In this document: one piece after another, positions 1 through 8,590 of the stretch
Numbering within the stretch: position 1 is the stretch's first letter
Layout of the letters: each line of letters opens with the position of its first letter
Assembly: GCA_963820545.1 (NCBI GenBank)
Contig: CAWGAJ010000001.1
Coordinates: forward strand, 124,001 to 188,000
Direction of reading: 5' to 3'
From: CAWGAJ01 sp963820545
GTDB lineage: Bacteria > Planctomycetota > Planctomycetia > Pirellulales > Thermoguttaceae
DNA length: 64,000 nucleotides
Translations under genes and position numbers: made by a program
Notes under the pieces: model-generated
The model's input: the letters and a program-made list of their open reading frames with translations, nothing else
What the model was told of the DNA's origin: nothing
The model's database searches: none

Positions 1-285
1 GCACGGCTCGATTTTGCCAGCCGGCACCGCACCCAGCCTTCGGCCGACGGCGTGCTGCTGATGGCCGATTCGTGCATCTTGGGACCGAAACAGCACGATC
101 ACGTAATCTGCCGTCATTGGCCCAGGGAAGTAATTCTCTACCGCCACGACGAGGAATTATATTGCCGCACCACGGGGAACATGAAAATCGACGGCGTTTT
201 ATGCCCACAGCGGGGGCGAATTACACGCGATTCGCACGTTATGGGAGAGGGTTTTTCGCTGAAATTGGAGAGAGTGTGTTATTAA
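1..285 (+). CDS. FHA-like domain protein, C-terminal part (5' end outside window)
   Basis: Frame 1 is open from the first base to the TAA at 283-285 with no obligatory start, so this is the 3' end of a longer gene. The visible 94 residues contain SRHRTQPSADGVLLMADSCI, then a beta-rich stretch with WPREVILYR, ELYCRTTG, KIDGVLC and RDSHVMGEGFSLKLE. From memory this resembles the FHA-like C-terminal domain of planctomycete proteins found beside Ser/Thr kinases; no search was run. FHA-type folds bind phosphothreonine peptides, which would fit the kinase gene 220 bp downstream on the same strand. The family call is moderately sure; the partial status is certain. Confidence 0.6.
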   Translation, partial: ARLDFASRHRTQPSADGVLLMADSCILGPKQHDHVICRHWPREVILYRHDEELYCRTTGNMKIDGVLCPQRGRITRDSHVMGEGFSLKLERVCY

Positions 286-504
286 AGGGTTCAGGGTTCA
301 GAGGTCAGAGGTCGGGGGTAAGAGGTTAGGGGTAAGCTAGGGACTAGAATTAAGTCGTTGGGGCGACAGTGGTACGGTCGCCCTGGGGTGTGATATAACT
401 TCCACCCCAATAACCGGGTTAGGGATTCGGAATTCGTTGAGGATTCATAAGTTACATTCCAAAGTTTAAGGTAAGAACCGGGATGTTATAATAATTGGAG
501 CAGG
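286..504. repeat. Intergenic spacer with degenerate GGTTCAG/GAGGT simple repeats
   Basis: From about 287 to 340 the spacer is built of diverged short units (ggttcag, aggtcag, ggggtaag, aggttag), and from about 360 to 410 there are imperfect inverted repeats around ggggcgac and cgccctgggg. Similar degenerate simple-sequence spacers lie at 5103-5170, 11652-11720, 13830-13880 and 14818-14930. A TATAAT hexamer at 487-492 could be the -10 of the kinase promoter. No gene is supported here. Confidence 0.5.
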
Positions 505-2568
505 TTGAACGGCAGTCCGCTTCGACCTGTGAGCGTTCCTGCCATGAAAGAGATGGTCGCTGCCGTGAAGCCTAACGGACATCAAACGCCGAATTCTGCC
601 GTTGCCGGACCGCCAGACGTTCCGTCAGGCGCATCTCCGCAGGCGGCGGGCAAATTCACTTATCCCGGCGGCTCGTCGCCGCTGGAAGGCTATACCATCA
701 AGCGGGGCGTAGGGCAGGGCGGTTTCGGCGAGATCTATTACGCTTTAAGCGACGCCGGCAAGGAGGTCGCGCTGAAACTGATCCGCCGCAATCTGGACGT
801 CGAACTGCGCGGCATCCGTCAATGCTTGAATTTGAAGCATCCCAATCTGATCGATCTTTACGACATCCGCCAGGACGCTCAAGGCGACACCTGGGTAGTG
901 ATGGAATACGTGAGCGGCATTTGTTTGCAAGACGCCGTGGAAAACAGTCCACAGGGAATGCCGGTCGATCAGGTGCTGGCCTGGATCCACGGCATTGGCG
1001 CCGCGGTGGCCTACTTGCACGACCATGGGATCGTGCATCGCGATCTTAAACCCGGCAATGTTTTCTCCAATGAAGGCGTGGTCAAGGTGGGCGACTACGG
1101 CCTGTCGAAATTCATCTCCTGTAGCCGCCGCAGCGGACACACCGAAAGCATCGGCACGGTCCACTACATGGCGCCCGAGGTGGCCAATGGACGTTACGGC
1201 AAGGAAATCGACGTTTATGCCATGGGAGTCATTCTCTACGAGATGCTCACCGGCCGGGTGCCCTTTGAAGGCGAGAGCGTGGGCGAGGTGCTGATGAAAC
1301 ACCTCACGGCCAAGCCCGACGTTTCCATGCTACCGGAACCGTTCCGCGGCGTGGTCGCCCGGGCGCTGGAAAAGGATCCAGTGCAGCGTTATCGATCCGC
1401 GGCCGAAATGCTGGCCGCTCTGCCGCAACCCACGCAAGCCCTGCCGGGCATGGGCCGCTTGCCGTCGGGCCAGCCTTACGCCGATATTCCCCCGGGAGCT
1501 GGTTATCACGATCATCTGGCCGAAACCATTGTTCCGGAGGAGGCCGACGACGAGGAACCGGTGCTGCGAACTATTAAGCAGGCCTGGACGGGCATGCGCA
1601 AGACTTGGCATGAAGCCGATCTGCCTCCCTTGGTGAAGCTCGGGCTGATGATCGGGGCTATATTCGTGCTGATGACCGGCGGCGGCATGATTTTTTCCGC
1701 CACCATTACGCTGTTCTTTGTGTATTGCTTCTATCGGTTAATTAGGGCGTTTGTTTTGGCGTGGCAGGGACCGAAAAAAAAGACCGCCTCTGGGGCCGTT
1801 GCGGCAAATCGACCGCAGTTCGCGCCTTTGCCTGAAGGCCAGGCCGGTGCATCACCAGGCGCTGTCGACGTCCAGGAGCAACGAAGGGAAGAATTGCGCG
1901 CGGCCCGAAAACGTTTTGAAAAAGTCGTGCCGACTTTGGTCTTGGGCACGCCCCGGGAACGATTCGCGGAACTCTTGGGTTCGCTGCTTTTAAGTCCCCT
2001 TGTGGCCGTGGCCATGACCGTGGTCATGGTGCTTGTGGGCTGTTATTTTAATAACACTTTTCCCCGGCCCGAGCAATGCGCTTGGCTACTAATGACCACC
2101 ATCGCCGGCGCATGGATGGTGTTGATTCCGGCCAAGTTTTGGGAGGGCTCTTCCGGCGATCCGGCACTGCGGCGTTTCGTGATGATGATGCTGGGATTGG
2201 GCCTGGGCGGATTGGCTTACCTGATAGCCGCAGGTTTCCTGGTTAGCTTGCCCCCGTCCCCGCATTTTCGCACTCCCCACTATAATTTACCGCAGAATTT
2301 CTACAGTTTTGACGGCCGGCCCATGTTGATGGCCTATTTGGCCTGTTTCGGCTTGTTGTTCTGCTTGCTGCGATGGTGGCCCCAGGCCGATCCGCTGCGG
2401 AGGAAACGCCTCAGTGTTTGGACGCTGCTGGTTACGGTAACGATGGCCGGACTGATCGCCATGTTCTTGGATTTCCCCCAGCCCTGGCTGCCCATGGCAG
2501 CCGGCGCGATTTCGATTACCGTGCAACTTTCCAGCCCTTGGGTGCAACCGCGAAAGATAAGGGGGTGA
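505..2568 (+). CDS. Membrane-bound bacterial Ser/Thr protein kinase (Hanks type)
   Basis: The kinase domain spans about residues 62-310. It has a glycine-rich loop GQGGFGEIY, the VAIK-type lysine in VALKLI, catalytic loop HRDLKPGN (His at about 178), DYG in place of DFG, and the APE motif MAPEV. A linker then leads to a C-terminal half with several hydrophobic membrane segments, separated by a charged EEQRREELRAARKRFEK-like stretch. It should phosphorylate Ser/Thr targets at the cytoplasmic face. TTG at 505 follows GGAG closely, but a TATAAT at 487-492 lies only 12 bp upstream, so the ATG at 544 is a reasonable alternative start. It is followed after 3 bp by the TPR gene, so the two are probably cotranscribed. 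Substrate unknown. Confidence 0.9.
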   Translation: MNGSPLRPVSVPAMKEMVAAVKPNGHQTPNSAVAGPPDVPSGASPQAAGKFTYPGGSSPLEGYTIKRGVGQGGFGEIYYALSDAGKEVALKLIRRNLDVELRGIRQCLNLKHPNLIDLYDIRQDAQGDTWVVMEYVSGICLQDAVENSPQGMPVDQVLAWIHGIGAAVAYLHDHGIVHRDLKPGNVFSNEGVVKVGDYGLSKFISCSRRSGHTESIGTVHYMAPEVANGRYGKEIDVYAMGVILYEMLTGRVPFEGESVGEVLMKHLTAKPDVSMLPEPFRGVVARALEKDPVQRYRSAAEMLAALPQPTQALPGMGRLPSGQPYADIPPGAGYHDHLAETIVPEEADDEEPVLRTIKQAWTGMRKTWHEADLPPLVKLGLMIGAIFVLMTGGGMIFSATITLFFVYCFYRLIRAFVLAWQGPKKKTASGAVAANRPQFAPLPEGQAGASPGAVDVQEQRREELRAARKRFEKVVPTLVLGTPRERFAELLGSLLLSPLVAVAMTVVMVLVGCYFNNTFPRPEQCAWLLMTTIAGAWMVLIPAKFWEGSSGDPALRRFVMMMLGLGLGGLAYLIAAGFLVSLPPSPHFRTPHYNLPQNFYSFDGRPMLMAYLACFGLLFCLLRWWPQADPLRRKRLSVWTLLVTVTMAGLIAMFLDFPQPWLPMAAGAISITVQLSSPWVQPRKIRG

Positions 2569-2571
2569 ATA

Positions 2572-4266
2572 ATGTCGATGATAGACAGGAGCATAATAGT
2601 ACCGGTTGTTTTCCTGCTGCTGTCGAGTGGATTAGTATTGATCATCTTGATGTTAGTCCATCCAAAAACCCGGCCCTGGGCAATCGCCTTGTTAATGGCC
2701 GGCTCGTTCTTCTTGTTTCTAAAAATCGGCGGAAGCTTTTTGCTGTATCGTTCTTCCACGAGGTATAACGAGCCATATTCAGGGACCATAGATACAATGA
2801 CCATTCAGCAGAATCCGCTGGTTACGGTAAATACCAATGGAGTAAAAGTAGCAGCGGGAAATAACATGGTTTCCGTAGGTCCCAATGGGGTACAAATAGC
2901 AACGGGAAATAAGTTGCTTACGGTAAATCCCAATGGAACAAAAGAAATAATTACGAATGTTGAAAAAAATATCGCTTCTCGGCCTCAGCAATCCGCAGTG
3001 AACTTCCGTTTCAGCCCTCAATTTGTGCAGCATGTCCTCCTCCCCATTCCGCAGGTTACCTCGGTTGAGTCGCTGAAAAAGAAGATTGCCGCTCTGGAAG
3101 CGGCATTGAAAGACATCAAACAAGTGTTGGCTAAGACGTTGGATGAGGGGGCGGAGGAAAACATCTCCAAAGCACCGGAGGCGGCGGCGCCGGTAAATAT
3201 CGCCGATGCCGCTGTGGTGACGACCATTGCCGCCGCGACCGAAAAGCCGGCTCAGGTTCAAGAAGCAGCGGCGAACAAATCTCCGGCAAATAAATCGACG
3301 GCTGACAATGCGTTGCCGATTACGGTTAATTTAACAACGCAGTTGATTGCAAAATATAGGCAGATTCTACAAAACAATCCCGATTCACCCGACGCTTATA
3401 ACCTCTTGGGCAACGCGCTGATCGAAGCAGGCCGGTCCCGGGAGGCAATCGAATATTTAAAACGGGCCCTGGTGATCCAGCCTGTTTTCCATAAGGCGCA
3501 CAACAACCTGGGCAAGGCCTTGCTGCAAACCGGCCGGCCACGGGAGGCGGTCGAATCTCTCCAGGAAGCCATTCGGCTCTGGCCTCCCTACACCGAAGCG
3601 CACTACAATCTGGGTAACGCATTGGTCGAACTGGGCCGAGTGAATGAGGCGATCGTGCAGTACAAGCAAGCGCTGCGCTACAGTAATGATGATTATCCCC
3701 AGGCCCGCAACAAACAGAATGCCTTGCTCAATCCCGCTGCTGTGCCGAAGCCCGAGTGGATTGGAAAGCCGCCGCGGCGCGTGGGCGATTCCTACGAGAT
3801 GAGTCTCGCCACCGGCCCCTACACCACCCGGCTGGAATGCGATGCCAAAATTCCCGAGGTCCTGCAATCCGCCATGGATCAATTCGTGGAAGCGTATCTC
3901 GGACGCCCGGCAGTGGGTTGGGTGCGCCTGCCGTCCGAACAACTCCGCCAACTGGTTGCCGAAGAATGGGAAGAACACTTACAATCATCCGTGGGACCAA
4001 TGACCCAAGTCCACCTGTTGGTAAATTTCGACCAGAAGGCAAAAAATTTCATCGATGAGGCAATGAGTTTAAGTAAATTCACCGAACGGGCGGTCGTCGC
4101 GGGTGTAGGATTAATAGGCCTTTGGTTGTTCTTGGGCTGGATTTGGGCCTATCTGAAATTGGACCTGACCACCAAAGGCGCCTATCGCAAACGCTTGCGG
4201 TTTATTTTTGGATTCGTCATACTAGTAGTGATATTATTAATGGTGCTGGTGGCTAGTTTGGCATAA
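2572..4266 (+). CDS. Membrane-anchored TPR protein
   Basis: 564 residues. Two hydrophobic N-terminal helices (about 9-30 and 36-55) are followed by three tandem beta repeats of 15-16 residues (TVNTNGVKVAAGNN, SVGPNGVQIATGNK, TVNPNGTKEI). A coiled-coil stretch comes next (SLKKKIAALEAALKDIKQVL), then an Ala/Glu-rich linker, three TPR units at about 256-373, a beta-rich region, and one or two C-terminal membrane helices. It starts 3 bp after the kinase stop, so the kinase and this likely scaffold protein appear to be one transcription unit. TPR domains mediate protein contacts; the partner is unknown. The topology places the TPR domain between membrane segments. Confidence 0.85.
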   Translation: MSMIDRSIIVPVVFLLLSSGLVLIILMLVHPKTRPWAIALLMAGSFFLFLKIGGSFLLYRSSTRYNEPYSGTIDTMTIQQNPLVTVNTNGVKVAAGNNMVSVGPNGVQIATGNKLLTVNPNGTKEIITNVEKNIASRPQQSAVNFRFSPQFVQHVLLPIPQVTSVESLKKKIAALEAALKDIKQVLAKTLDEGAEENISKAPEAAAPVNIADAAVVTTIAAATEKPAQVQEAAANKSPANKSTADNALPITVNLTTQLIAKYRQILQNNPDSPDAYNLLGNALIEAGRSREAIEYLKRALVIQPVFHKAHNNLGKALLQTGRPREAVESLQEAIRLWPPYTEAHYNLGNALVELGRVNEAIVQYKQALRYSNDDYPQARNKQNALLNPAAVPKPEWIGKPPRRVGDSYEMSLATGPYTTRLECDAKIPEVLQSAMDQFVEAYLGRPAVGWVRLPSEQLRQLVAEEWEEHLQSSVGPMTQVHLLVNFDQKAKNFIDEAMSLSKFTERAVVAGVGLIGLWLFLGWIWAYLKLDLTTKGAYRKRLRFIFGFVILVVILLMVLVASLA

Positions 4267-4284
4267 ACTGCGGCAGGGTGGCAC

Positions 4285-4440
4285 GACCAATCGACCATGC
4301 CGACCATGCTTCGCATGGTGCCCGACGGTGCCGGTCGGTGCCCGTCTCGCCAGTGCTGCTAGGGAAATATACGGACACAATGCCCGCGCCACTCATCCGC
4401 GACCGACCAACCTTCGGTTGGTGCCCGTCGCGGCTTTACA
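4285..4440. repeat. REP-like palindromic repeats, ACC-N4-TTC-N4-GGT family
   Basis: Two related hairpins are present: ACCATGC-TTC-GCATGGT near 4309-4325 and ACCAACC-TTC-GGTTGGT near 4405-4424. Both are followed by GCCCG and embedded in CGACC...GGTGCCCG units. The second, with flanks gcgaccg and tgcccgtcgcggcttta, recurs almost identically at 10122-10163. This is a dispersed extragenic palindrome family lying between the TPR gene and the sigma factor gene. Confidence 0.7.
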
Positions 4441-4465
4441 TATAATCCATTTTTTTCAATCCGCC

Positions 4466-5102
4466 GTGACCGCTTCCAGTGAAACCGATAATTTGTTGAT
4501 CGATCGCATCCGGGCGGGCGAGTCCGACGCCTGGAACGAGTTGATCGCGCGATTCGAGGGCCGGCTGCTGGCGTTTGTGGAAAGCCGCACGAAACATCGC
4601 AACGTGGCCGAGGATCTGGTGCAAGAGACCTTCATCGGCTTTTTGACCAGCCTGCCGAATTACGATCGGCGGCGGTCGCTGGAGGGATATCTGTTTTCGA
4701 TCGCCGCCCACAAGTTGATCGACTATTTGCGTCGCGAGGGCCGACGCCCGACCTTGCCGCTGGTTTCCGACTCCTCAAGCGGCAGCCAGTGGGAACCGGC
4801 CGGATCCGGGCGACCGGCCAGCAGCATCGCGCAGCCACGAACGCCGCCATTTGGAAGAAGATGCCTTAGTGGCGGTCTTAAGCGAACAGATCGATCATTG
4901 GCGCCGCCGCAATCAATGGGACAGGCTCAAATGTGCCGAATTGCTTTTCGTGCGCGGCTGGTCCAACAAACAAGTTGCCGATCGGCTGGACATTGCCGAA
5001 CAAACGGTGGCCAATTACAAGTTCGAATGCATCGCCAAACTCCGCACCGCGATCCGCAAACAAGGTCTGCCCGAAGATGTGTTTCCGGAATTGTACGAAT
5101 AA
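4466..5102 (+). pseudogene. ECF-type RNA polymerase sigma factor, frameshifted
   Basis: From GTG 4466 the protein reads TASSETDNLLIDRIRAGESD, then a region 2 typical of planctomycete ECF sigma factors (NVAEDLVQETFIGFL, SLEGYLFSIAAHKLIDYLRR). Around 4828-4832 the frame breaks. Downstream, a second frame supplies region 4 (ERRHLEEDALVAVLSEQID, WSNKQVADRLDIAEQTVANYK, a helix-turn-helix) and ends at 5102. Restoring one GC dinucleotide (atc-gcg-cgc-agc) gives a continuous protein of about 212 residues, so a 2-bp loss in a short GC run explains the break. Either the gene is dead or this is a sequence error. thiL follows 70 bp downstream. Confidence 0.85.
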
Positions 5103-5170
5103 GTTTACAGTTAACAGTTTACAGTTGTCAGTTTAAACTGTTTACTGTGAACTGTAAACTGTGAACTTTT
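5103..5170. repeat. CAGTTTACAG inverted repeat between sigma gene and thiL
   Basis: Perfect 13-bp arms ACAGTTTACAGTT (5114-5126) and AACTGTAAACTGT (5150-5162) enclose a loop that itself holds the palindrome CAGTTTAAACTG. The whole spacer is made of diverged copies of CAGTT/AACTG. It could fold as a hairpin, but no U-tract follows, so it is not called a terminator. Confidence 0.7.
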
Positions 5171-5173
5171 ATT

Positions 5174-6099
5174 ATGGAATCCGCGTTTATAGCCTGGCTT
5201 CGCGAACGCTTGCCGCCGCATCCCCTGCTGCGACTGGGGATCGGCGACGATGCGGCCGTGCTCGACATGGCCGGCGTGGACCAGTGCGTGATGACGGTCG
5301 ATGCCTTGACAGATCACGTGGATTTTGAGCTCTCGCAAGTCGATCCCCGGCGCGCGGGCGCAAGGCGCTGGCCGTTAACCTCAGCGATTTGGCCGCGATG
5401 GCTGCCCGGCCCCTGGCCGGCGTGATCGCCTTGGTCCTGCCCAAACTCGGGGGCATGGAATTGGCGCAGGGGCTTTTCGAAGGCATGCTGCCCCTGGCCG
5501 AAAAATACAATCTGGCCCTTGCCGGCGGCGACACAAATAGTTGGGATGGGCCGCTAGTGGTTAGCATCACACTTTTAGGCCAACTCACCGATCGCGGGCC
5601 GCTCATGCGCAGCGGCGCCCGGCCGGGCGATCGGATTTTGGTTACGGGATCATTCGGCGGCAGCATTTTGGGCCGGCATTTTGATTTCGAGCCTCGAATC
5701 GAGGAAGCGCTGCTGCTTCACGAGCGTTACCAACTTCATGCGGGCATAGACGTAAGCGACGGCCTGTCGATCGACCTTTCCCGAATGGCCAAAGAAAGCG
5801 GATGTGGGTCGATTTTGCAAATCGACTCCGTTCCCATTTCCGACGATGCCCGCCGCTTGGCAGAACAAAGCGACGACAGCATTTCGCCGCTGGATCACGC
5901 CCTGGGCGACGGCGAGGATTTTGAACTGATTTTGGCCGTGCCGCCCGATGAGGCGAAAAGAATCCTGAACGATCAACCGCTGGAGGTGCAACTGACCGAT
6001 ATCGGCGAGTTCATTGCCGAGCCGGGCCTGTGGCAGCGCGAGGCAGAAGGCCCGCGCCGTGTGCTTGTTCCCCAAGGCTGGGAACATGAGATTGATTGA
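5174..6099 (+). pseudogene. thiL: Thiamine-monophosphate kinase, frameshifted
   Basis: ThiL phosphorylates thiamine monophosphate to thiamine diphosphate. The 5' frame starts at ATG 5174 and carries LRLGIGDDAAVLDM and MTVDALTDHVDF. The 3' frame carries NLSDLAAMAARPLAGV, ALAGGDTNSWDGPLVVSITL, GARPGDRILVTGSFGGS, GIDVSDGLSIDLSRMAKESG and GDGEDFELIL, all expected for the family. The frame changes at about 5357-5361; adding one C (ggc-cgc-aag) restores AGRKALAVNLSDL and a protein of about 309 residues. The single-base loss next to a second frameshifted gene raises suspicion of sequence error, since ThiL is normally important for cofactor synthesis. Confidence 0.88.
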
Positions 6100-6148
6100 G
6101 AAAAGAAAGATTTCATTTCAGCCCAAAAGAGCTTATGGATTAGTACAG

Positions 6149-6751
6149 TTATTCAAGTGTTCTGTCCCGATTGCGAACCCATCGATGTATATCAAAATAT
6201 GACCGATATTTTGCATATTCCTGAGCAGCAATTTTCTTATCGGCTTCAGATACAGGTAGTTTTTTCGCTCGAGGAAACGGTTTATCAAGAATTATGCCAA
6301 CTTCCATCCATTTCAAGACAGTTCCATCCCGGGGAAGAATTTCGAAATGGCAACGATTGGGTATTTCTTCAATAGGTTGATATTGAGCACAAAGAGGAGA
6401 ATTTCGAAAACACTCCATCTCATTAAGTGCTTTAAGATCAATTTTCGCTACATGGTAGTATTCTTCTCCACCCTGACCCTGATGCAGGGCAATGGAACAT
6501 ACTTTTGAATGAATGCAAGATACCAGATTAACGGATAAAGGCCCTCTCTGTCTATCAGCATATTTCCAATGTTTGGTGTTAATTTTAAATCCATATGTAG
6601 GATTATCATTGTCATCACCATCATATCGCTTAGAAATATGTTCGTCCTTTAGATTTCTAAAGAACGCACCTTGATATATGATATGGCCGAGAGCCATTTT
6701 TGGCGGAGTTTGTTGATCAATGCACCTTTGATACATGCCAGAAATGCTCAT
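6149..6751 (-). CDS. Uncharacterised protein, third gene of an AT-rich operon
   Basis: 200 residues, soluble, no signal peptide or membrane helix. Visible features are GHIIYQGAFFRNLKDEHISKRY near the start, paired cysteines (SCIHSKVCSIAL; ECFRNSPLCAQYQ), and a conserved-looking centre ending RWVRNRD. No family is recognised. The ATG overlaps the stop of the preceding gene by 4 bp (ATGA), so the two are translationally coupled. Base composition is clearly more AT-rich than in thiL or the hydrogenase genes on either side, suggesting acquisition by transfer. It converges with thiL, 50 bp away. Confidence 0.7.
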   Translation of the reverse strand: MSISGMYQRCIDQQTPPKMALGHIIYQGAFFRNLKDEHISKRYDGDDNDNPTYGFKINTKHWKYADRQRGPLSVNLVSCIHSKVCSIALHQGQGGEEYYHVAKIDLKALNEMECFRNSPLCAQYQPIEEIPNRCHFEILPRDGTVLKWMEVGIILDKPFPRAKKLPVSEADKKIAAQEYAKYRSYFDIHRWVRNRDRTLE

Positions 6752-7605
6752 GGTTTGCCAAAGAATTGGCGAAATGAATCAATCACATCGAAGGCATTAT
6801 AAATTATGCGAGTTTCCATTGCATTAGGTGCATTTAGGCCATCCTGATAAATGAGTTGATACACTTTAACTGATGGCCAGGGTACATCCAATGCCTCAAC
6901 CATCCATTGCAACCTACCTTCAGGGACATACCAATCGATAATAACTCGCCCCATAGGTCCGGTCTCGATTTCTGCTTCTAAATCTTTTGCTTGAGGAACA
7001 GCAGCAATAGCGGCTCGAACTAGGAGTTCTGCGCTACTTACAGCACAAGGATTCGCTGCGACTTCATCTTCATTAGATTCGAATAACTTTGGCTTTTGAT
7101 CCTCAAACCATTTAGACAAAGGTACTAACTTCGGTTTTGGTAGTTTACCAATCAAAAGCCGACTACGAGCTGCGGCAAGTTCACTTGTTTTTTCGAGTTG
7201 TTCCCAAATTTCAGAGATTTCTTTTATAGCATCTTTTGTGGACAACTGATCATATGCAAATCGAATAACGCGATCTACCTCTTTAATATGATCATTCCAT
7301 CTTTGATATGGAATTGTTTGTATTTCATCTTTAATACCACGAGTCGACCATATTTTTATTTTTTCCCATTGCGATATATTCGATTGCGATATATTCGATA
7401 AATACTCTCCAGGTTTATACTCTGGCCAAAATGCTGCTATTAACTTTCCTTTTCCAGTTACTTCTTGTGATTTTTTAATTTGGTTAAATAAGGCATCCCT
7501 GTCCAGCGATACAAAATCCCCTTCCTCTTTAGGGGATTTGTAACTAAGCCGTACTAGCGAAGTGTATGGTGGTTCAGCAATGTTTCTGCTTATAACTGGA
7601 TTCAT
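6748..7605 (-). CDS. Uncharacterised protein, second gene of an AT-rich operon
   Basis: 285 residues, cytosolic. The N-terminal half is polar and mostly helical. After a variable linker (KPKLFESNEDEVAANPC) the C-terminal domain reads SSAELLVRAAIAAVPQAKD, then MGRVIIDWYVPEGRLQWMVEA and VPWPSVKVYQLIYQDG. That is an alternating beta pattern with conserved tryptophans, which makes a real folded domain likely. No known family can be named with confidence. It lies 5 bp after the first gene and overlaps the third by 4 bp, so all three form one operon. Confidence 0.7.
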   Translation of the reverse strand: MNPVISRNIAEPPYTSLVRLSYKSPKEEGDFVSLDRDALFNQIKKSQEVTGKGKLIAAFWPEYKPGEYLSNISQSNISQWEKIKIWSTRGIKDEIQTIPYQRWNDHIKEVDRVIRFAYDQLSTKDAIKEISEIWEQLEKTSELAAARSRLLIGKLPKPKLVPLSKWFEDQKPKLFESNEDEVAANPCAVSSAELLVRAAIAAVPQAKDLEAEIETGPMGRVIIDWYVPEGRLQWMVEALDVPWPSVKVYQLIYQDGLNAPNAMETRIIYNAFDVIDSFRQFFGKP

Positions 7606-7610
7606 TGATA

Positions 7611-8342
7611 TTAATTCTCATCGATTGTTGCAGTTGTGTTAGGCATGGAAATAAATTTATCTTTAAGCATCTTCTTAATGACAGAAATCTTGTTCATGGC
7701 AAGTTGTGCTTTGGAACATAGATCTTTAACCTGCTCTTCGGTCAGACGGATCTCTATTCGCGAAGAGGTGTCATCAGGTTCATTGATATCCATCTTCAAT
7801 GTTGATATTGGAATGGCACCCTCAATCTCCGAACGTGCTTCGTTAAAGATAGGTCGTATATCACAAATGAGTTGAAGATCTTCTAGATCTATGCCCGTCG
7901 CTTCTGAAAGTTGCTCTGCTTTATATTGGCGTGCAAGTGCAATTGGCTCAAAGGCTAATTTCTCTATTCTTTCAACTAGTTTGCTTTTATCGGTTTTAGA
8001 AAGTTTTTTTGGAGAAGCGATAATTGCGTCTCTTAATAAAACAACCGATTTTTCAAAAGGCTCGTCTGAATCGTGACGAAGTATTTTATGTATTCTCCAA
8101 ATGAAATGAGAAACATCAGCGAAATGCCCATCAACTCCCAGTATGTTCAGAACTAAGTTATCTAGTGCCTTGCGATCTAGAAATGATTGACTTGTAGAAA
8201 GGGCATTTATCAATTCCTTAAACTTAGCGTCATCAATATTAATAATTTTTTCTGCATCCGAAAAAAAATCCTCGTCCTGAGCTAAATGTTCCGCTAAGAC
8301 ATGGAATGGTGGAAATGTAATATTTAATGTTGCTTTGGCCAT
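7611..8342 (-). CDS. Uncharacterised alpha-helical protein, first gene of an AT-rich operon
   Basis: 243 residues, predicted mostly helical. It begins MAKATLNITFPPFHVLAEHL and contains ILGVDGHFADVSHFIWRIHK, KLSKTDKSKLVERIEKLAFE and a long C-terminal helical segment rich in Lys/Glu. No transmembrane helix, nucleotide-binding loop or catalytic signature is visible, and the family is not recognised. It is the promoter-proximal gene of the three-gene minus-strand unit. The 248-bp spacer upstream (8343-8590) separates it from mvhA and holds two hairpins. The unit has the size and compactness of an accessory or defence-type cassette, but that is only inference. Confidence 0.7.
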   Translation of the reverse strand: MAKATLNITFPPFHVLAEHLAQDEDFFSDAEKIINIDDAKFKELINALSTSQSFLDRKALDNLVLNILGVDGHFADVSHFIWRIHKILRHDSDEPFEKSVVLLRDAIIASPKKLSKTDKSKLVERIEKLAFEPIALARQYKAEQLSEATGIDLEDLQLICDIRPIFNEARSEIEGAIPISTLKMDINEPDDTSSRIEIRLTEEQVKDLCSKAQLAMNKISVIKKMLKDKFISMPNTTATIDEN

Positions 8343-8492
8343 TTTTTAAACTTATGGAAAGGATAGTATTGAATAATTCATAAAACTGTCGATCTCACTA
8401 AATTTGGATCGAAATTCTCTATAGATTCCTTAATTAAATCAAGGCAGCTTTGAATAACCAATCATAAATTGCATTGAAGTGGACTTTTCTTC

Positions 8493-8552
8493 TACGTTAT
8501 TATGAAAAATAACGTTCAGCAAGCCACCCCCCTCTCCAGGTGTACACTTCCC
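8493..8552. terminator. Possible hairpins downstream of mvhA
   Basis: An inverted repeat ACGTTATT-atgaa-AATAACGT (about 8493-8515) and a second, CCAGG...CCTGG (about 8537-8556), lie between the mvhA stop and the next minus-strand gene. They could end the hdr-mvh transcript; neither has a convincing U-tract, so the call is weak. Confidence 0.35.
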
Positions 8553-8590
8553 TGGAAAAATGATATTATTTAGAGATTTTTCCGGCTATT

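Noticed and set aside
745..1302. 185-codon minus-strand frame opposite the kinase domain
   Set aside because: Antisense to conserved kinase motifs, no recognisable content.
2800..2960. CRISPR-like or DNA-level tandem repeats in the TPR gene
   Set aside because: The repetition is at protein level with diverged codons; no CRISPR array with regular repeats and spacers was seen anywhere in the window.
4328..5164. 278-codon reading of the sigma factor region as an intact gene
   Set aside because: The second half is out of frame and lacks region 4, which is found in the neighbouring frame; the long frame is an artefact of the frameshift.
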